DNA of 64,000 nt from Helicobacteraceae bacterium (GCA_027023805.1 JALVUF010000034.1:1-64000), one strand, 5' to 3'. Shown: positions 55,478 to 64,000, counted from the first letter of the stretch. Notes: generated from the sequence alone by a model not told the origin. A program made the numbers and translations.

Positions 55478-55690
55478 AAATGGGTTATGTATATTACAAA
55501 ACTAAATACCAAAAATACTCAAACCGGAGATCTATAAAAACTTATTTTGCTTATGATTGATTTTAAATAGAAAATATTTTTTACTTCTTAAAGTAAAAAA
55601 GGTACATATATTGCATCTATTTGATATAGCTTATCTTCTTTTATACAAAATTAAAGCAAACCTTTAACTGTTATATAATGTTTATCATCA

Positions 55691-55696
55691 TATAAT
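55691..55696 (+). promoter_or_regulatory. -10 box of the lipoprotein gene
   Basis: TATAAT in ATCATATAATACCG is about 30 nt upstream of the ATG at 55727, with AAAAGAG as a weak ribosome binding site. It closes the otherwise empty gap after the ATPase-like remnant. Confidence 0.45.
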
Positions 55697-55726
55697 ACCG
55701 ACACTTTCTTCAAAAGAGCATATCAG

Positions 55727-56674
55727 ATGAATCCAAAAATTAAGATAGTTAGCATAATTGCTATAACCACGCTGCTGCTAGCAGGATGCGCAAACACCAA
55801 ACAAGATAACAAACAACAGACATATCACAGGCTATCAGGGCGAGTTGCAGACGGATATATAGCCGGTGCAAAAGTTTGTCTTGATACCAATCAAAACGGT
55901 ATATGTGATTCTAATGAGCCTTATGCCGTAACTTCACAAAATGGTAAATTTAACTTTACACATCTCACAAATAAACAAATCAACTCTTCTTTGATTGTAC
56001 AAATCACAAAACAAAGCATTGATATGGATAACAATAAAACTATAAAAATACCTTTTGTGATGCTAGCACCAAAAAAATCTACTTTTATATCTCCTCTGAC
56101 AACTCTAATTGCCTGCAAGATACAGCTTGGAGATTCGTTGATATCTGCTATGGTTGATGTATCAAAAAAGACAGGTATAAACTTACTGTACGTGGATGGT
56201 AATTTTATGAAATCTAACACTTTAGCTGCAAAAAAAGCCAAAATTGCCGCTAAAATTATCGCTAAAACGACACAACTAGTGATAAAAAAGTTACTAAAAA
56301 ATCATACAATATCAAACATCTTCTATAGCATTAATGCAACAAGATATATAAACTGGGGGATTCTTGATCACTCAATAATACTTAAGCGCTTTTTATCCAC
56401 AATTTCCAAACAAAACAACAATATAGTAAAAACAGATACCGTCATTAACAAACTCTCTAATGCGCTAATATCAAATCTTGGCGATTATAAAACAAAGATA
56501 GCATCAATAAACAAAAATATACAAATAGAAAAAAGAAAAAAATTGGCAACTGATAAATACAATCAAACACACAAATCGGCTCACAACAAAAGTGATGCCG
56601 AAAATACAGGTGCAATTATTTTTGTCTTGACTTTACAACTCTTTTTCTTTGTATTTTTAGCATTTTTTCTATAA
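55727..56674 (+). CDS. Lipoprotein with calcium-type loop and C-terminal membrane helix
   Basis: This 315-residue protein has a lipoprotein signal peptide with lipobox LLLAGC (Cys21). Residues about 36-90 form a carboxypeptidase-regulatory or SdrB-like beta domain: GRVADGYIAGAKVCLDTNQN then GICDSNEPYAV, where DTNQNGICDSNE looks like a Ca2+-binding loop flanked by two Cys. The middle is Lys-rich and helical. The last 24 residues are very hydrophobic (FVLTLQLFFFVFLAFFL). A lipid anchor plus a C-terminal helix is unusual. I cannot name a function. Confidence 0.7.
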   Translation: MNPKIKIVSIIAITTLLLAGCANTKQDNKQQTYHRLSGRVADGYIAGAKVCLDTNQNGICDSNEPYAVTSQNGKFNFTHLTNKQINSSLIVQITKQSIDMDNNKTIKIPFVMLAPKKSTFISPLTTLIACKIQLGDSLISAMVDVSKKTGINLLYVDGNFMKSNTLAAKKAKIAAKIIAKTTQLVIKKLLKNHTISNIFYSINATRYINWGILDHSIILKRFLSTISKQNNNIVKTDTVINKLSNALISNLGDYKTKIASINKNIQIEKRKKLATDKYNQTHKSAHNKSDAENTGAIIFVLTLQLFFFVFLAFFL

Positions 56675-56746
56675 TGACAACATATAGACGCTTACATGTA
56701 ATACTTTGTAGATACCTCTAAAAAAGAAAACTATATACCATATTTA

Positions 56747-56755
56747 TGATAAAAT
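56747..56755 (+). promoter_or_regulatory. Extended -10 box of mscS
   Basis: TGATAAAAT lies about 30 nt before the mscS ATG, and the strong ribosome binding site AAGGAAGGA is between them. Confidence 0.45.
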
Positions 56756-56785
56756 TGCAAAGAAGTTAAAAAAGGAAGGAATAGC

Positions 56786-57697
56786 ATGCCCCAGCAGCAT
56801 CTCTTAAACAGCTTGCATAAATTATGGAGCATCTTACATTACCCACTTTTTAAAATTAATCAAACTCAAGTTTCGCTAGCAACACTTATCGGGGTTATAT
56901 TTATAATTGCGATAGGTATTTACGGTGCAAAATATTTTAAACGATACATAAACTCACTGCCAAATCGCCGCTCACTTCATATAAAACAGGAAACTGCAAC
57001 GCTTTTTTCTATGTTGGGATACTATTTTATATTAGTTGCGACTTTTTTGATAGCAGTCGGATATACCGGAATAGATCTTACCTCTTTTACGATTATCATG
57101 AGTGCCCTGTCCGTAGGTATAGGTTTTGGTTTGCAGGCAATTTTATCCAACTTTGTCTCAGGTATAGTCTTGCTTTTTGAAAGCTCGCTTAAAGTAGGTG
57201 ATCACGTTGAAGTCGGTAACGATGTTGTCGGGACTGTAACAGATATCAAAATGAGATATACCAATATACTGACATTTAACAGTGTGGATGTACTCGTTCC
57301 GAATAAATTTTTTATTGAAAATATTGTTACAAACTGGACACTCTCCGATAAAACAAGAAGACTTAAAATTCCATTTGGCGTTGCATACGGCACTGATCCA
57401 GATACGGTCGATAATGCTGTCATACCCGCGCTTATGAAGCTAGATAGAGATTTTGTAAAAGACGACCCTAAGAAGCTGCCCAAATGCGTTATGACATCGC
57501 TGGCTGATAGCAGCGTAAACTTTGAATTATGGATATGGCTAAAAGTCGGTATAGTCAATCAAACACCGCCGGGAATCACTTTAGATGAAATCTTAAGAAC
57601 AATATATAAGGCTCTAAGAGACAATAATATCGAGATTCCTTTTCCTCAACAAGATGTACACCTCATCTCTGTACCAAAGATGCTAAACATCCAATAA
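56786..57697 (+). CDS. Small-conductance mechanosensitive channel, MscS family
   Basis: This 303-residue inner-membrane channel has three predicted helices (about 24-50, 70-95 and 100-125). The pore-lining TM3 is SALSVGIGFGLQAILSNFVSGIVLLFESSLKVGDHVEV in two conserved pieces. A cytoplasmic beta domain (GTVTDIKMRYTNILTFNSVDVLVPNKFF) and C-terminal domain follow. MscS channels release solutes on hypo-osmotic shock. It is a single gene ending at a bidirectional terminator shared with ompA. Confidence 0.93.
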   Translation: MPQQHLLNSLHKLWSILHYPLFKINQTQVSLATLIGVIFIIAIGIYGAKYFKRYINSLPNRRSLHIKQETATLFSMLGYYFILVATFLIAVGYTGIDLTSFTIIMSALSVGIGFGLQAILSNFVSGIVLLFESSLKVGDHVEVGNDVVGTVTDIKMRYTNILTFNSVDVLVPNKFFIENIVTNWTLSDKTRRLKIPFGVAYGTDPDTVDNAVIPALMKLDRDFVKDDPKKLPKCVMTSLADSSVNFELWIWLKVGIVNQTPPGITLDEILRTIYKALRDNNIEIPFPQQDVHLISVPKMLNIQ

Positions 57698-57698
57698 A

Positions 57699-57732
57699 CT
57701 AAAAACTAGACCTTATAAAATCTAGTTTTTAG
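57699..57732. terminator. Bidirectional terminator between mscS and ompA-like gene
   Basis: CTAAAAACTAGA and TCTAGTTTTTAG form a 12-bp perfect stem around a 10-nt loop between the two convergent genes. The A-run on one side and T-run on the other supply a U-tract in both directions, so it can serve both genes. Confidence 0.8.
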
Positions 57733-57739
57733 ATACAAA

Positions 57740-58777
57740 TTATTTGCCCAGCAAAAGCTTAACATTAACACGTCTGTTTTCGGCACGCCCTTGCTTGGTT
57801 GAGTTTAAAGCAACAGGATACGCTTCTCCGTAACCAACGGCCGTTACTCTTTTTGCACTAATGCCGTGAGATACTATATCTCCCGCAACACTATTTGCGC
57901 GTTTTTGTGATAATCTTAAATTATATGTGCTAGTACCTACTGAATCGGTATATCCTCTTACTTTAATTTTATAGCTCATATGTGTCTTTAAAAAGCCTAC
58001 ATATTGGTCAATCTTATTTTGTGCACTGTTTGTTATAAGAGAAGAATTGTTTGGAAATCTAATATTTAAAAGCTCCAACGTTGCTATTTGTTTAGAAATT
58101 TGTGCTGCTTTTTTTGCCGCTAAAGCTATAGCTGCTTGCTTGACTATTCTTACTTTTTTTACAGCCGCTTTTTTTACCGGCAATACTTTGACTGCTTTTT
58201 GTGCTACTTGTGGTTTTGCTTGTTGTTGCATATTGATATTGTTTTGATAGTTGCTGCCGCCAAAAGCAAAATCAACACCTGCTAAAAGGGCTAAATTATT
58301 ATCCCATCTATTGTTATTGTTTTTAAGATTATACACGGCCTCAAGCTTTAAGCAAACATGTTTAACCAAAGCCATTTTAACTCCGGCTCCGGCATCTACA
58401 AACGGACTGTCTAGGTTTTGATGAAAATGTGTACTTAAAGTCTCATACCCTAAGCCGGCTTTTACAAACGGAGTAAGTGTTTGAATTTTATGAAACCCAT
58501 AAACACCGTTTAATGCAAATCTGTAGATATTTGTACTTGCATTACTTTGTTTATTATGATCAGCATTTGTGTATAGCACACTTAACTCGGGGCTGAGTAA
58601 CCAGTTTGGCTTGTTGTATTGAAGCTCTGCTCCTGTTAATATAGAGTTTTGCAAGGCTAAATCACCCTCAGGAATATTGTATCCAATAAGCGGAGTAATT
58701 TCATAATTATAATCTTGTGCATGTGCAAAAAGCAAACTTGATGCTACAAGCGCAGATAAAACAACTATTTTTTTCAT
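57740..58777 (-). CDS. OmpA-family outer-membrane protein
   Basis: This 345-residue protein has a signal peptide (VVLSALVASSLLFAHAQ) and an N-terminal eight-strand beta-barrel (about 20-185). A Lys/Ala/Val-rich linker follows (about 195-235, VKVLPVKKAAVKKVRIVK). The C-terminal peptidoglycan-binding domain has GYTDSVGTSTYNLRLSQKRA and ending GRAENRRVNVKL. It ties the outer membrane to the cell wall. The length of the basic linker is unusual for OmpA. Confidence 0.9.
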   Translation of the reverse strand: MKKIVVLSALVASSLLFAHAQDYNYEITPLIGYNIPEGDLALQNSILTGAELQYNKPNWLLSPELSVLYTNADHNKQSNASTNIYRFALNGVYGFHKIQTLTPFVKAGLGYETLSTHFHQNLDSPFVDAGAGVKMALVKHVCLKLEAVYNLKNNNNRWDNNLALLAGVDFAFGGSNYQNNINMQQQAKPQVAQKAVKVLPVKKAAVKKVRIVKQAAIALAAKKAAQISKQIATLELLNIRFPNNSSLITNSAQNKIDQYVGFLKTHMSYKIKVRGYTDSVGTSTYNLRLSQKRANSVAGDIVSHGISAKRVTAVGYGEAYPVALNSTKQGRAENRRVNVKLLLGK

Positions 58778-58856
58778 ATCTCATTCCTTGTACCTAAAAG
58801 TATGAAATTATAGCATTAATTAACAAATATAGTGTTAATATTTATAATTTTCATCA

Positions 58857-59543
58857 CTATGCAAAAACTCCAAACAACCTACCCGCACCGGCTGTTACTG
58901 CCATAGCCAGCAAACCCCAAAAAACAACTCTTACGCCTCCTTTGATAATAGGAGCTCCTCCTATTTGTGCCGCTATTGCACCCAAGACGCCTAAAACGAA
59001 TAAAGATGATATGCAAACACTAACTATTAGGTAATGCTGCGATGAAAACATGACCGCTATAAGAGGCATTGATGCACCTATCGTAAATGCAGCAGCAGAG
59101 GAAAAAGCCGCCTGAATAGGTTTAGACTCATTTTGAGCTGAAAATCCAAGTTCATCTCTGGCATGTGCATCAAGTGCGTCTTTCTCCATAAGTGAGATTG
59201 CAACCTCTCTTGCTAGTTTTTCATCCAAACCTCTATCTTCGTAAATTTCGGCAAGTTCTTGTATTTCATTTTCTCTATCGTTTGTTAATGCTCTTTTTTC
59301 TATCTCTAAATCAGCTTTTTGCGTATCTGCTTGAGAACTAACAGATACATATTCTCCTGCCGCCATAGACATAGCTCCCGCGCTAAGCCCCGCTACTGCA
59401 GCTAAAATAATGCTAGCTCTATCCGCATGGCTTGCCGCTATGCCTATAATAAGACTAGCCGTGGACACTATACCGTCATTAGCACCCAAAACAGCTGCTC
59501 TAAGCCACCCTATACGGTGGGATTTATGGTTTTCTCCTGCCAT
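58857..59543 (-). CDS. VIT1/CCC1-family iron/manganese transporter
   Basis: This membrane protein has an N-terminal signature WLRAAVLGANDGIVSTASLIIG, then AGLSAGAMSMAAGEYVSVSSQ, a cytosolic metal-binding helical region rich in Glu (about 75-135), and three more helices. VIT1/CCC1 proteins move Fe2+ or Mn2+ out of the cytoplasm. The track start is 25 codons too long. The ATG at 59543 (MAGENHKSH), preceded by AGAAGGG, gives 228 residues. No ferritin-like fusion is present. Confidence 0.88.
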   Translation of the reverse strand: MAGENHKSHRIGWLRAAVLGANDGIVSTASLIIGIAASHADRASIILAAVAGLSAGAMSMAAGEYVSVSSQADTQKADLEIEKRALTNDRENEIQELAEIYEDRGLDEKLAREVAISLMEKDALDAHARDELGFSAQNESKPIQAAFSSAAAFTIGASMPLIAVMFSSQHYLIVSVCISSLFVLGVLGAIAAQIGGAPIIKGGVRVVFWGLLAMAVTAGAGRLFGVFA

Positions 59544-59675
59544 TTTTGCACCCTTCTTTGGTATTATTTTCGCTATAATAGCACAAATAAGCCTCTGCAT
59601 AAAATAATAGAATTTCATTTATAAAAAAAAGGGTTACGCTAAAAAATTTTGAAGTTATATTTATGAAGTTTGAGG

Positions 59676-59751
59676 TGGTGGCCAATCTCGGAATCGAACC
59701 AAGGACACAGTGATTTTCAGTCACTTGCTCTACCGACTGAGCTAATTGGCC
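59676..59751 (-). tRNA. tRNA-Phe (GAA)
   Basis: 76-nt cloverleaf: acceptor GGCCAAT/ATTGGCC, anticodon stem GTGAC with loop CTGAAAA (anticodon GAA), T-arm CTTGGTTCGATTCCGAG and encoded CCA. It stands alone between the VIT1 gene and the divergent two-component operon. Confidence 0.97.
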
Positions 59752-59820
59752 ATTTCTAAAGAGTCGTTTAAAAAATGTGTAGCGGAATTTTAACTAAAAA
59801 AAATAAATAAGGGCTTAAAA

Positions 59821-60477
59821 GTGAAAATTTTGATTATAGAAGATGATAAAAACATACTTTCCTTGCTGCTAAGAAGCTTGAGTGAAGATAGTCATGTAGT
59901 TCAAAGTGCTGTCAGTGGAGATGATGGAGAATACTTAGCGGATGTAAACTCTTATGATGTCATTATTTTAGATTGGATGCTACCACAAAAAAGCGGGCTG
60001 GATGTGCTTGTATCCCTACGCAAAAAGAACAACAAAACTCCCATCATTATGCTGACGGCAAAAAGCGATATTGATGATAAAATCAAAGGTCTCAAATATG
60101 GAGCAGATGATTATCTTGACAAACCCTTTTCTTTAAAAGAGCTGGAAGCAAGACTTGAAGCTCTTTACAGAAGGGATGCCAGAGGTGGCTTGGATAGCAT
60201 CAAATCAAAAGACTTGACTATCAATTTTGAGTCCAAAAAAGTATCAAAAAACGGTTTGGATATTTTTCTCACGGCAAAAGAGTTTGACCTGCTCGCTTTT
60301 TTAGTCAAGTATAATGATAAAATGGTCTCTAAAAATATGATTGAGCAGGAGTTGTGGAGCGAAGAGAAGTTTTTAAATAGCAATGTGATACAAGTAACCG
60401 TCTATAATCTGAGAAAAAAAATCGGTAAAGATTATATACAAAGCTTTAGAGGTTTAGGATACCGATTTGTTTTTTAA
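59821..60477 (+). CDS. OmpR/PhoB-type response regulator
   Basis: This 218-residue regulator starts at a GTG preceded by AAGGG. The receiver domain has IIEDD (5-9), phospho-acceptor Asp51 in IILDWMLP, Thr in MLTAKSD and Lys in DKPFS. The C-terminal winged helix contains LTAKEFDLLAFLVKYNDKMVS and QSFRGLGYRF. It overlaps the kinase gene by 11 nt and precedes efflux genes, so it probably controls them in the manner of CusR. Confidence 0.92.
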   Translation: MKILIIEDDKNILSLLLRSLSEDSHVVQSAVSGDDGEYLADVNSYDVIILDWMLPQKSGLDVLVSLRKKNNKTPIIMLTAKSDIDDKIKGLKYGADDYLDKPFSLKELEARLEALYRRDARGGLDSIKSKDLTINFESKKVSKNGLDIFLTAKEFDLLAFLVKYNDKMVSKNMIEQELWSEEKFLNSNVIQVTVYNLRKKIGKDYIQSFRGLGYRFVF

Positions 60478-61783
60478 AAGTCTTAAAAACAGATTATTAC
60501 TATGGTTTAGCACTGTTCTTACAATCATACTGATAATTTTTGGCTTCTCTTTTTATTATCTGCTAAATAAAAATATCAACCTGACAATCAAATCAGACTT
60601 ATACAAACATGCAGTCGTAATTAAAAATCTTTTATCTAATAAAAAGCGGCTAGACAGATATATTCAAGATACAAAAAGCAAAAACCTAGGCATAGCAGTT
60701 TTTAAAAATAAACATTTTATCATTCAAAATCAAAGCTTTACTTTACATAATAAAAATAAATTTTTAGCATCAAAAAAAGATTTTTTTATACTAGATGATG
60801 AGGGAGACACTTTAAATGCTCTTTATATATTAAAGTTTAGACATCGCGGTGCTATTTTTATTTATAAAAAAGATATTGATGACAAAGGTGAAGATGTAGG
60901 CGATACTTTGGGAGCGCTAATGCCTTTGTTGATGATTATACTCATGTTTGCTGCGAGTAGATTAATAGATAAGATTTTAAATCCTATAAAAGAGATAACC
61001 GGCGCTATTGATGATATCACCATCACCAACTTTAAAACCACCATTCCCCAGAGCAGTGATGAATTTAAAAAGTTGATAGATTCTTATAATGACATGATTG
61101 CTCGGCTTGAAGAGGGAGTAAATACACTAGACAGATTTAACAGCGATGTATCACACGAACTAAAAACCCCTCTTACGGTAATATCAGGAGAAACAGAATT
61201 TGCTCTGCGCAAAAACAGATCTGCAGATGAGTACAAACAAAGCCTAAGCGTTATACAATACGAAGCCTCACAAATCCAAAATATAGTATCAAATCTACTG
61301 TTGCTTACAAAATATAACTCAGACAACATCACACAATCATTTCAAAAGTGCGATTTAACTGATATATTAACCGGCGTTTTAAAGCAGTACGATAAGAAAA
61401 TTACAGCTAAACGACTTTCTTTGCATGTAAAAGCTCTACATCCTATTGTTGCGATGGTTAACACAACCCTTATAACCTCTATATTTTCACACTTAATAGA
61501 TAATGCCGTCAAATACTCTAATTTTGATACACAGATAAATATCTGGCTCTATAAGGAGGGTGCTATCCATTTTATCGTTCAAGACGAGGGCATAGGGATA
61601 CAAAAGGAGCAGATAAGCAAAATTACTGATAGATTTTACCGTATCGACCCATCAAGAAACAAAGATACAAAAGGGTTTGGTCTGGGTCTTGCAATCGTAA
61701 AGCAAGCCGTTGCCCTGCATCATGGCACCATCACAATCACATCCAAGCCACAAGAAGGCACAAGTGTGCATGTAACGATGTAG
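60467..61783 (+). CDS. Sensor histidine kinase of an efflux two-component system
   Basis: This 438-residue kinase starts at TTG within the end of the regulator gene. It has TM1 at about 8-30, a short periplasmic sensor, TM2 at about 145-168, HAMP, HisKA (FNSDVSHELKTPLTVISG, His230) and HATPase (VNTTLITSIFSHLIDNAVKY; DEGIGI; GFGLGLAIV). The arrangement is CusS-like. No metal-binding His or Met cluster is evident in the sensor, so the inducer cannot be named. Confidence 0.9.
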   Translation: MFFKSLKNRLLLWFSTVLTIILIIFGFSFYYLLNKNINLTIKSDLYKHAVVIKNLLSNKKRLDRYIQDTKSKNLGIAVFKNKHFIIQNQSFTLHNKNKFLASKKDFFILDDEGDTLNALYILKFRHRGAIFIYKKDIDDKGEDVGDTLGALMPLLMIILMFAASRLIDKILNPIKEITGAIDDITITNFKTTIPQSSDEFKKLIDSYNDMIARLEEGVNTLDRFNSDVSHELKTPLTVISGETEFALRKNRSADEYKQSLSVIQYEASQIQNIVSNLLLLTKYNSDNITQSFQKCDLTDILTGVLKQYDKKITAKRLSLHVKALHPIVAMVNTTLITSIFSHLIDNAVKYSNFDTQINIWLYKEGAIHFIVQDEGIGIQKEQISKITDRFYRIDPSRNKDTKGFGLGLAIVKQAVALHHGTITITSKPQEGTSVHVTM

Positions 61784-61845
61784 ATTTCATCTTTATTTCA
61801 TTTTCATACTTTATCATTTCAAAAAATGGCGAAGGATTATTTGTT

Positions 61846-63036
61846 ATGAAAAATCTTATTTATATTATTTTACTCGCCGTATCACTGCCGGCAATAACAC
61901 TTCACCATGCCATATCGCTCATAAACACCAATGCGCTGCAGCTTCATATGCTAGATAAAAATCTATCGGCAAAACAACAAAACATCAACGAAGCAAAGCG
62001 TTTATTTCCAAACAATCCGATATTTAGAGTCTCATTTTCAAGAATCGATTTCTCACCAAATGCCTATAATTTTAAAATATCTCAAAAAATCAATATAGCG
62101 TCTCAGGCACATTACAAAACCCTAATGGCACAAAATAGCTATAAAGCAGCCTCTTTAAATATAAAGCAAACCAAAATCTCGCTCATAACTCAGACTCAAA
62201 AAATATTTTACAAAGCATGGCTTGATAGACAAAACATCGCTATTATTGATAATATTTTAATATATGAGAATCAATTACAACAACAGATAAAAGACAAAAT
62301 AAACTCAGGCGCACAACTTCAAGGAAGTGATGCGATAGTGCTAGTTTCCCTATCGCAATACAAAAGTGAGAAAACACAGTACATGCTAGATTTACATGTA
62401 CAAAAGATACGTCTATCAAACATCTTAAACCAGCATATTGGCTCAATAAACACATCATTTAAAAAAGATTTTTCAAATATCACACTTACAGATTTAAATA
62501 AACAAATTGGTAAAAACTATCGTATTTTAATGATAAATCACCAAATAGACAGATTAAGAGCAAATCTTCAGATGCTGCAAAAAAGCAGATATCTCTCATA
62601 TGTAAAACTTGGATTTAACTACGGCTTAAATGCTAACAATATCACAAACGCAAGAAGTGAAACGATAACGCTTTCTTTACCTATCCCCGTAACAAACTCT
62701 CATCAATATTCAATCGCATCTCTTATGGATAAAATATCTAAGCTTCAATATAAAAAAGAGCTCACGGCAAACCGCATTAAAGCTAATGTAAAGATATTTT
62801 TTAGCGGACTTCAAACAGCTGTAAAGCTGGTATCATTGTATAAAAAAACCGTCTTAAAAGAGCTAAAGATTTATCTAAATGCTACAAAACGGCGATACAA
62901 AAACGGACTAATTCCACTAGAGGTGATGCAAAGTGCATTTATGAATTTCGCGTCAACTAAACAAAGATATATACAAGAGCGCTACGATATCTTACTGGAT
63001 AAATTAAATATATATCAGGAGCTAAGCCATGATTAA
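61846..63036 (+). CDS. TolC-like outer-membrane efflux protein
   Basis: This 396-residue protein has a signal peptide (NLIYIILLAVSLPAITL) and the long helical hairpin pattern of the outer-membrane efflux family, in two partly repeated halves (NINEAKRLFPNNPIFRVSF; ATKRRYKNGLIPLEVMQSAF). It is short for a TolC-type channel. Its stop overlaps the adaptor start by 8 nt. It is part of a regulator-kinase-channel-adaptor operon. Confidence 0.82.
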   Translation: MKNLIYIILLAVSLPAITLHHAISLINTNALQLHMLDKNLSAKQQNINEAKRLFPNNPIFRVSFSRIDFSPNAYNFKISQKINIASQAHYKTLMAQNSYKAASLNIKQTKISLITQTQKIFYKAWLDRQNIAIIDNILIYENQLQQQIKDKINSGAQLQGSDAIVLVSLSQYKSEKTQYMLDLHVQKIRLSNILNQHIGSINTSFKKDFSNITLTDLNKQIGKNYRILMINHQIDRLRANLQMLQKSRYLSYVKLGFNYGLNANNITNARSETITLSLPIPVTNSHQYSIASLMDKISKLQYKKELTANRIKANVKIFFSGLQTAVKLVSLYKKTVLKELKIYLNATKRRYKNGLIPLEVMQSAFMNFASTKQRYIQERYDILLDKLNIYQELSHD

Positions 63037-64000
63037 GACGGTATTTTTTCTCATACTCTGCAATGTTGCGTTATTTGCTTTTCGTATTACACAAGCACCC
63101 GCTAAAGTTCACACATTTGAGCTGACACTAACAGGCTATGCTCACATGAAGCCCTCTTTGACTCAGGAGATAGTTGCCAAAAACAGCGGAATAATACAAG
63201 ACGAACATCTATTAAACGGTGCAAATGTAAAACAAAATGAACCACTTTTTGCAATATCGGGCATAACAACAAATTCAAAAATGATAACACTGCAATCGGA
63301 TATTACCATAGCCAAAAACAGATACAATCTGCTGCAAAAAGAGTATAAAAGAGTTTTACATCTTTACACAATCCATGCTGCTTACAAAAAAGAGCTACAA
63401 AGCATAAAAGCCAAATATCAACGCGGCAAAACAACTCTTTATTCATTGCAAAAGCAACTGGATCAATATAACCACAAGATATTTTACACCGTCAAAAGCA
63501 ACGCAACAGTCCTTAGTATTGCAAAACAAAACGGTAGTTTTGTAAGAGCAGGTGAAGCCGTTTTAACTCTTAGCTCATGCAACAAACTCTATGCCACGGC
63601 ACAGGTTTTTGATGCTTACAATAAAATAAAACCCTCAGATATTATAATTATAAAAACTCCTTTTGGAGATAAAACGGCTAAAGTAGATGCCATCTCAATG
63701 GTAGCGGCAAACAGCGGAGCAAGAGAGATAAATTTTATCTTTACACAAGCAAAATGTCAGGTAATACCTAATGTTATCTATAAAGTTACTGTCTTGTTAA
63801 AAAAGTTTAACGCCATTGCCGTGCCGTCTGAGTGTATTATGAAAAAAAGAGGTAGATTTTATCTACTAGTTATGAACAATAACCGGCCACAGACTCTACA
63901 AGTAAAAATTGGTATAACACAAAATGGATATACGCAGATAAAATCAGGCATCAAGCAAGGGCAAAAAGTTGTAGTTAGCGGTGCATACTTTTTATTCAAT
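63029..64000 (+). CDS. RND efflux periplasmic adaptor (membrane fusion protein), cut by window end
   Basis: An open frame of 324 codons from the ATG at 63029 runs off the window, so it is absent from the ORF track. A signal peptide (TVFFLILCNVALFAF) is followed by a lipoyl half-motif (KNSGIIQDEHLLNGANVKQN), a coiled-coil hairpin (about 85-150), the second lipoyl half (SNATVLSIAKQNGSFVRAGE) and beta-barrel segments. It bridges an inner-membrane RND pump, expected just downstream, to the TolC-like channel. The substrate is unknown. Confidence 0.85.
   Translation, partial: MIKTVFFLILCNVALFAFRITQAPAKVHTFELTLTGYAHMKPSLTQEIVAKNSGIIQDEHLLNGANVKQNEPLFAISGITTNSKMITLQSDITIAKNRYNLLQKEYKRVLHLYTIHAAYKKELQSIKAKYQRGKTTLYSLQKQLDQYNHKIFYTVKSNATVLSIAKQNGSFVRAGEAVLTLSSCNKLYATAQVFDAYNKIKPSDIIIIKTPFGDKTAKVDAISMVAANSGAREINFIFTQAKCQVIPNVIYKVTVLLKKFNAIAVPSECIMKKRGRFYLLVMNNNRPQTLQVKIGITQNGYTQIKSGIKQGQKVVVSGAYFLFN

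Noticed and set aside
55478-55690. Search of the rest of the 480-bp gap for an RNA gene or further ORF
   Set aside because: It is AT-rich with stops in all frames, with no cloverleaf or strong stem. Only the ATPase-like tail and a -10 box were supportable.

Overview
The window is AT-rich, gene-dense chromosomal DNA from a member of the Campylobacterota (Epsilonproteobacteria), most likely a free-living Sulfurimonas-like lineage. This rests on a pattern of family markers: the gene order tRNA-tuf-rpmG-tRNA-Trp-secE-nusG-rplKAJL-rpoBC-rpsL-rpsG-fusA, an HP0268-family nuclease next to miaB, FliW, an epsilon-type XerH-like recombinase, and -10-only promoters in AT-rich leaders. The genus call is an inference.

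Layout. Bases 1-161 are the 3' end of prfB. From 17.6 kb down to 0.2 kb on the minus strand runs one long information-processing block: a consensus sigma70 promoter, tRNA-Thr/Tyr/Gly/Thr, tuf, rpmG, tRNA-Trp, secE, nusG, rplK, rplA, rplJ, rplL, rpoB, rpoC, rpsL, rpsG, fusA. Several leader hairpins lie between these genes. rpoB and rpoC are separate but overlap by 8 nt. From 17.6 to 30 kb come housekeeping genes: yaaA, pldA, thioredoxins, recQ, rlmB, hemD, guaA, nhaD, nadB, a small LptM-like lipoprotein, a DciA-like gene and uvrC. From 30.0 to 35.5 kb is a plus-strand signalling locus: a PAS protein, an Hpt protein, a NIT-type hybrid kinase and a CheY-like regulator, with no visible output domain. 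From 35.5 to 49.9 kb are lon, bamD, fliW-proC, pckA, msrQ, rimO, tilS, a PilM/N/O-like trio, a tyrosine recombinase, a DUF374 acyltransferase, miaB and the HP0268-like gene. From 49.9 to 59.8 kb are nusA, an NDH-2-like oxidoreductase, a stand-alone DUF234 protein, a J-domain protein, an aguB-like amidase, dgkA, a possible P-type ATPase remnant, a lipoprotein, mscS, an OmpA-family gene, a VIT1-type transporter and tRNA-Phe. From 59.8 kb to the end is a two-component pair followed by a TolC-like protein and an RND adaptor cut by the window edge.

Functional links. RimO is encoded here and so is its S12 substrate, whose target Asp motif is intact. BamD, PldA, LptM-like, OmpA and TolC-like proteins form an outer-membrane theme. 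No phage, IS element, CRISPR array or rRNA gene was seen.

Most unusual signals: (1) an over-represented palindrome, TTACATGTAA, found inside genes in two reading frames and between genes; (2) four genes whose ATG sits 5-7 nt after a TATAAT/TATACT box with no Shine-Dalgarno, which predicts leaderless mRNAs; (3) a recQ whose homology starts upstream of any ATG/GTG/TTG, at an ATC with a good ribosome binding site; (4) the NIT-kinase phosphorelay locus without an output; (5) a PilM-like protein with a Asp/Leu repeat insertion; (6) a 36-codon remnant resembling the C-terminus of a P-type cation ATPase.
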